From: Sabellastarte sp. h YS-2021
Taxonomy: Eukaryota > Annelida > Polychaeta > Sabellida > Sabellidae
Length of the DNA: 64,000 nucleotides
Direction of reading: 5' to 3'
NCBI GenBank assembly: GCA_964017235.1
Contig: OZ024936.1
Span: 16,778,496-16,842,495 of the forward strand
Of this stretch, positions 61,401-64,000 are shown piece after piece (position 1 is the first letter of the stretch; the number at the start of each line of letters is the position of its first letter). The notes beneath the pieces are model-generated. The model saw only the letters and a program-made list of their open reading frames with translations, had not been told where the DNA came from and did not search any database. The position numbers and the translations under genes are program-made.

Positions 61401-64000
61401 AGGAACACACTACTAAAATTCATTTCAGGGGTCACTCCTGTATGAATCAATGTGGTTTTCAACCTTGAATCTACCTTAATTGAGAATATATCAGCATTTT
61501 CTGATACAGCCATCTGAGGCTGTATTTTCGCTTTCCTGGATCACATATGACACCCCTGGTATACCAGATGTAATCCTAAAACCTATGCAGTCAGATTTAG
61601 TAGGTGGCAAGTGATTTTTAGGCCAAATTTTAGACTTATAGACCAACATTTTGTACTGGTTTGGGCTGATTTACATCTATTTTTGGCTATATTTAGAACA
61701 ATATTTTAGTGAAATAATTTCTGGTCAGACATGTAATGTTCCAAATGCGCCTAAAATATCCTCATTAATTATTAGAATATGAATGAAATTAAATTTGGGC
61801 TTCAGATTAGCAATATTATGATATATTTGACATCTTCCACCTGAGGGGTGACATGGGGCCCTCCCACACCCCGAAAATTGAAATTTTTAATGTGGCCCTC
61901 GAGTATGCCAGCCTAATACAAATTCATTCTCTGACAAAAACTGAGTTTCCTGTAAAAATTTCAGCCAGATTGACCAACTTTAAGGGGTGGTTTGGGCTGA
62001 TCTGGCATTTTACCTATCCCTCGCCAAATACACTCCCTGAACCTGCACTTTGGGCTACATATGTATTTCTGAAGGAACACACTACTAAAATTCATTTCAG
62101 GGGTCACTCCTGTATGAATCAATGTGGTTTTCAACGTTGAATCTACCTTAATTGAGAATATATCAGCATTTCCTGATACAGCCATCTGAGGCTTTAATTT
62201 CGCTTTCCTGGATCACATATGACACATATGACACCCCTGGTATACCAGATGTAATCCTAAAACCTATGCAGTCAGATTTAGTAGGTGGCAAGTGATTTTT
62301 AGGCCAAATTTTAGACTTATAGACCAACATTTGGCACTGGTTTGGGCTGATTTACATCTATTTTTGGCTATATTTAGAACAATATTTTGGTGAAATAATT
62401 TCTGGTCAGACATGTAATGTTCCAAATGCGCCTAAAATATCCTCATTAATTATTAGAATATGAATGAAATTAAATTTGGGCTTCAGAGTAGCAATATTAT
62501 GATATATTTGACATCTTCCCCCTGTGGGGTGACATGGGCAGCCACACACCCCGAAAATTGAATTTTTTAATGCGGGCCTCGATTATGCCAGCCTAATACA
62601 AATTCATTCTCTGACATAAACTGAGTTTCCTGTAAAAATTTCAGCCAGATTGACCAACTTTAAGGGGTGGTTTTGGCTGATCTGGCATTTTACCTATCCC
62701 TCGCCAACTACACTCCCTGAACCTGCACTTTGGGCTACATATGTATTTCTGAAGGAACACACTACTAAAATTCATTTCAGGGGTCACTCCTGTATGAATC
62801 AATGTGGTTTTCAACCTTGAATCTACTTTAATTGAGAATATATCAGCATTTCCTGATACAGCCATCTGAGGCTGTATTTTCGCTTTCCTGGTTCACATAT
62901 GACACAAATGACACCCCTGGTATACCAGATGTAATCCTAAAACCTATGCAGTCAGATTTAGTAGGTGGCAAGTGATTTTTAGGCCAAATTTTAGACTTAT
63001 GGACCAACATTTGGCACTGGTTTGGGCTGATTTACATCTATTTTTGGCTATATTTAGAACAATATTTTGGTGAAATAATTTCTGGTCAGACATGTAATGT
63101 TCCAAATGCGCCTAAAATATCCTCATTAATTATTAGAATATGAATGAAATTAAATTTGGGCTTCAGAGTAGCAATATTATGATACATTTGACATCTTCCC
63201 CCTGTGGGGTGACATGGGCAGCCACACACCCCGAAAATTGAATTTTTTAATGCGGGCCTCGATTATGCCAGCCTAATACAAATTCATTCTCTGACATAAA
63301 CTGAGTTTCCTGTAAAAATTTGAGCCAGATTGACCAACTTTAAGGGGTGGTTTTGGCTGATCTGGCATTTTACCTATCCCTCGCCAACTACACTCCCTGA
63401 ACCTGCACTTTGGGCTACATATGTATTTCTGAAGGAACACACTACTAAAATTCATTTCAGGGGTCACTCCTGTATGAATCAATGTGGTTTTCAACCTTGA
63501 ATCTACCTTAATTGAGAATATATCAGCATTTCCTGATACAGCCATCTGAGGCTGTATTTTCGCTTTCCTGGATCACATATGACACATATGACACCCCTGG
63601 TATACCAGATGTAATCCTAAAACCTATGCAGTCAGATTTAGTAGGTGGCAAGTGATTTTTAGGCCAAATTTTAGACTTATAGACCAATATTTGGTACTGG
63701 TTTGGGCTGATTTACATCTATTTTTGGCTATATTTAGAACAATATTTTGGTGAAATAATTTCTGGTCAGACATGTAATGTTCCAAATGCGCCTAAAATAT
63801 CCTCATTAATTATTAGAATATGAATGAAATTAAATTTGGGCTTCAGAGTAGCAATATTATGATATATTTGACATCTTCCACCTGTGGGGTAACATGGTCA
63901 GCCACACACCAAGAAAATTGAAATTTTTAATGCGGGCCTCGAGTATGCCAGCCTAATACAAATTCATTCTCTGACATAAACTGAGTTTCCTGTAAAAATT

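Larger units (their letters stand above)
44890..64000. repeat. Satellite array, at least 28 units of about 672-682 bp, continuing beyond the window
   Basis: Head-to-tail units are recognised by recurring landmarks: CTCGAGTATGCCAGCC, TTCATTTCAGGGGTCAC, and ATACAGCC-ATCTGA-GGCTGTAT. That last landmark recurs near 45190, 45865, 46542, 47215, 47896, 48577, 49259, 49940 and then every 680-682 bp to 63545 (one 672-bp step at 61513-62185). Unit junctions fall into three types. A has GGGGCCCTCCCACACCCCG, with subtype A1 GAAATTTTT or A2 GGAATTTTTT. B has GGGCAGCCACACACCCCG and CTCGAT. C has GGTCAGCCACACACCAAG. Interior units are nearly identical; the leftmost two are clearly more diverged. No transposase or long ORF is present. 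Each unit shows GGTTTGGGCTGAT twice, hinting at an old internal duplication. Function is unknown; a centromeric, pericentromeric or heterochromatic location is possible but not shown. Confidence 0.97.

Noticed and set aside
44966-63545. A repeated 74-residue minus-strand open frame in nearly every satellite unit, as a multicopy gene family
   Set aside because: Whole units are near identical, so the frame is conserved no more than its surroundings. The second unit breaks it, and the product shows no recognisable domain or signal peptide.
1-64000. CRISPR arrays, operons or prokaryotic mobile elements
   Set aside because: Direct repeats here are satellite, minisatellite or SINE. Split genes with GT-AG introns show a eukaryotic genome.

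Overview
This is a eukaryotic window: AT-rich DNA with intron-rich genes, GT-AG splice sites, polyadenylation signals, tRNA-derived SINEs, remnants of LINE-type reverse transcriptase and a long satellite array. The gene content (an animal hydroxyacid-oxoacid transhydrogenase, secreted apple/PAN-like domain proteins, a leucine-rich-repeat protein) and the repeat style suggest an invertebrate animal, plausibly a lophotrochozoan such as a mollusc. Species assignment is inference only. No bacterial genes, viruses, CRISPR arrays or bona fide tRNA/rRNA genes were seen.

Left part (1-21,700): two tandem + strand genes for the mitochondrial iron-dependent transhydrogenase ADHFE1 (HOT). Only the last two coding exons of the upstream copy lie in the window (373-530, 3796-3879). 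The downstream copy is complete: 14 coding exons from 8821 to 21289 that join in frame to a predicted 470-residue enzyme. Its introns are full of SINEs and foldback elements, some sitting almost on splice sites.

Middle (21,700-44,600): a + strand gene (about 23,533-28,438, N-terminus not found) encodes a probable secreted protein with a Tyr/Gln-rich N-terminal part, a striking His/Asp/Lys/Tyr low-complexity block and two six-cysteine apple/PAN-like domains. A long repeat-rich intergenic stretch follows. A small acidic protein of unknown function (124 residues, four exons) lies at 35,907-38,807. A two-exon minus-strand gene (42,564-40,898) encodes a 399-residue protein with leucine-rich repeats and a C-terminal apple/PAN-like module. 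Reverse-transcriptase relics flank it.

Right part (about 44,890-64,000, running off the edge): a satellite array of at least 28 units of about 672-682 bp. Three subtypes of unit are arranged in exact higher-order repeats: a 2044-bp trimer twice, a 2722-bp tetramer twice, then a run of 682-bp monomers. The left edge is more diverged, as expected for an array margin. This array is the most distinctive structural object in the window. The His/Asp/Lys/Tyr protein is the most distinctive gene.
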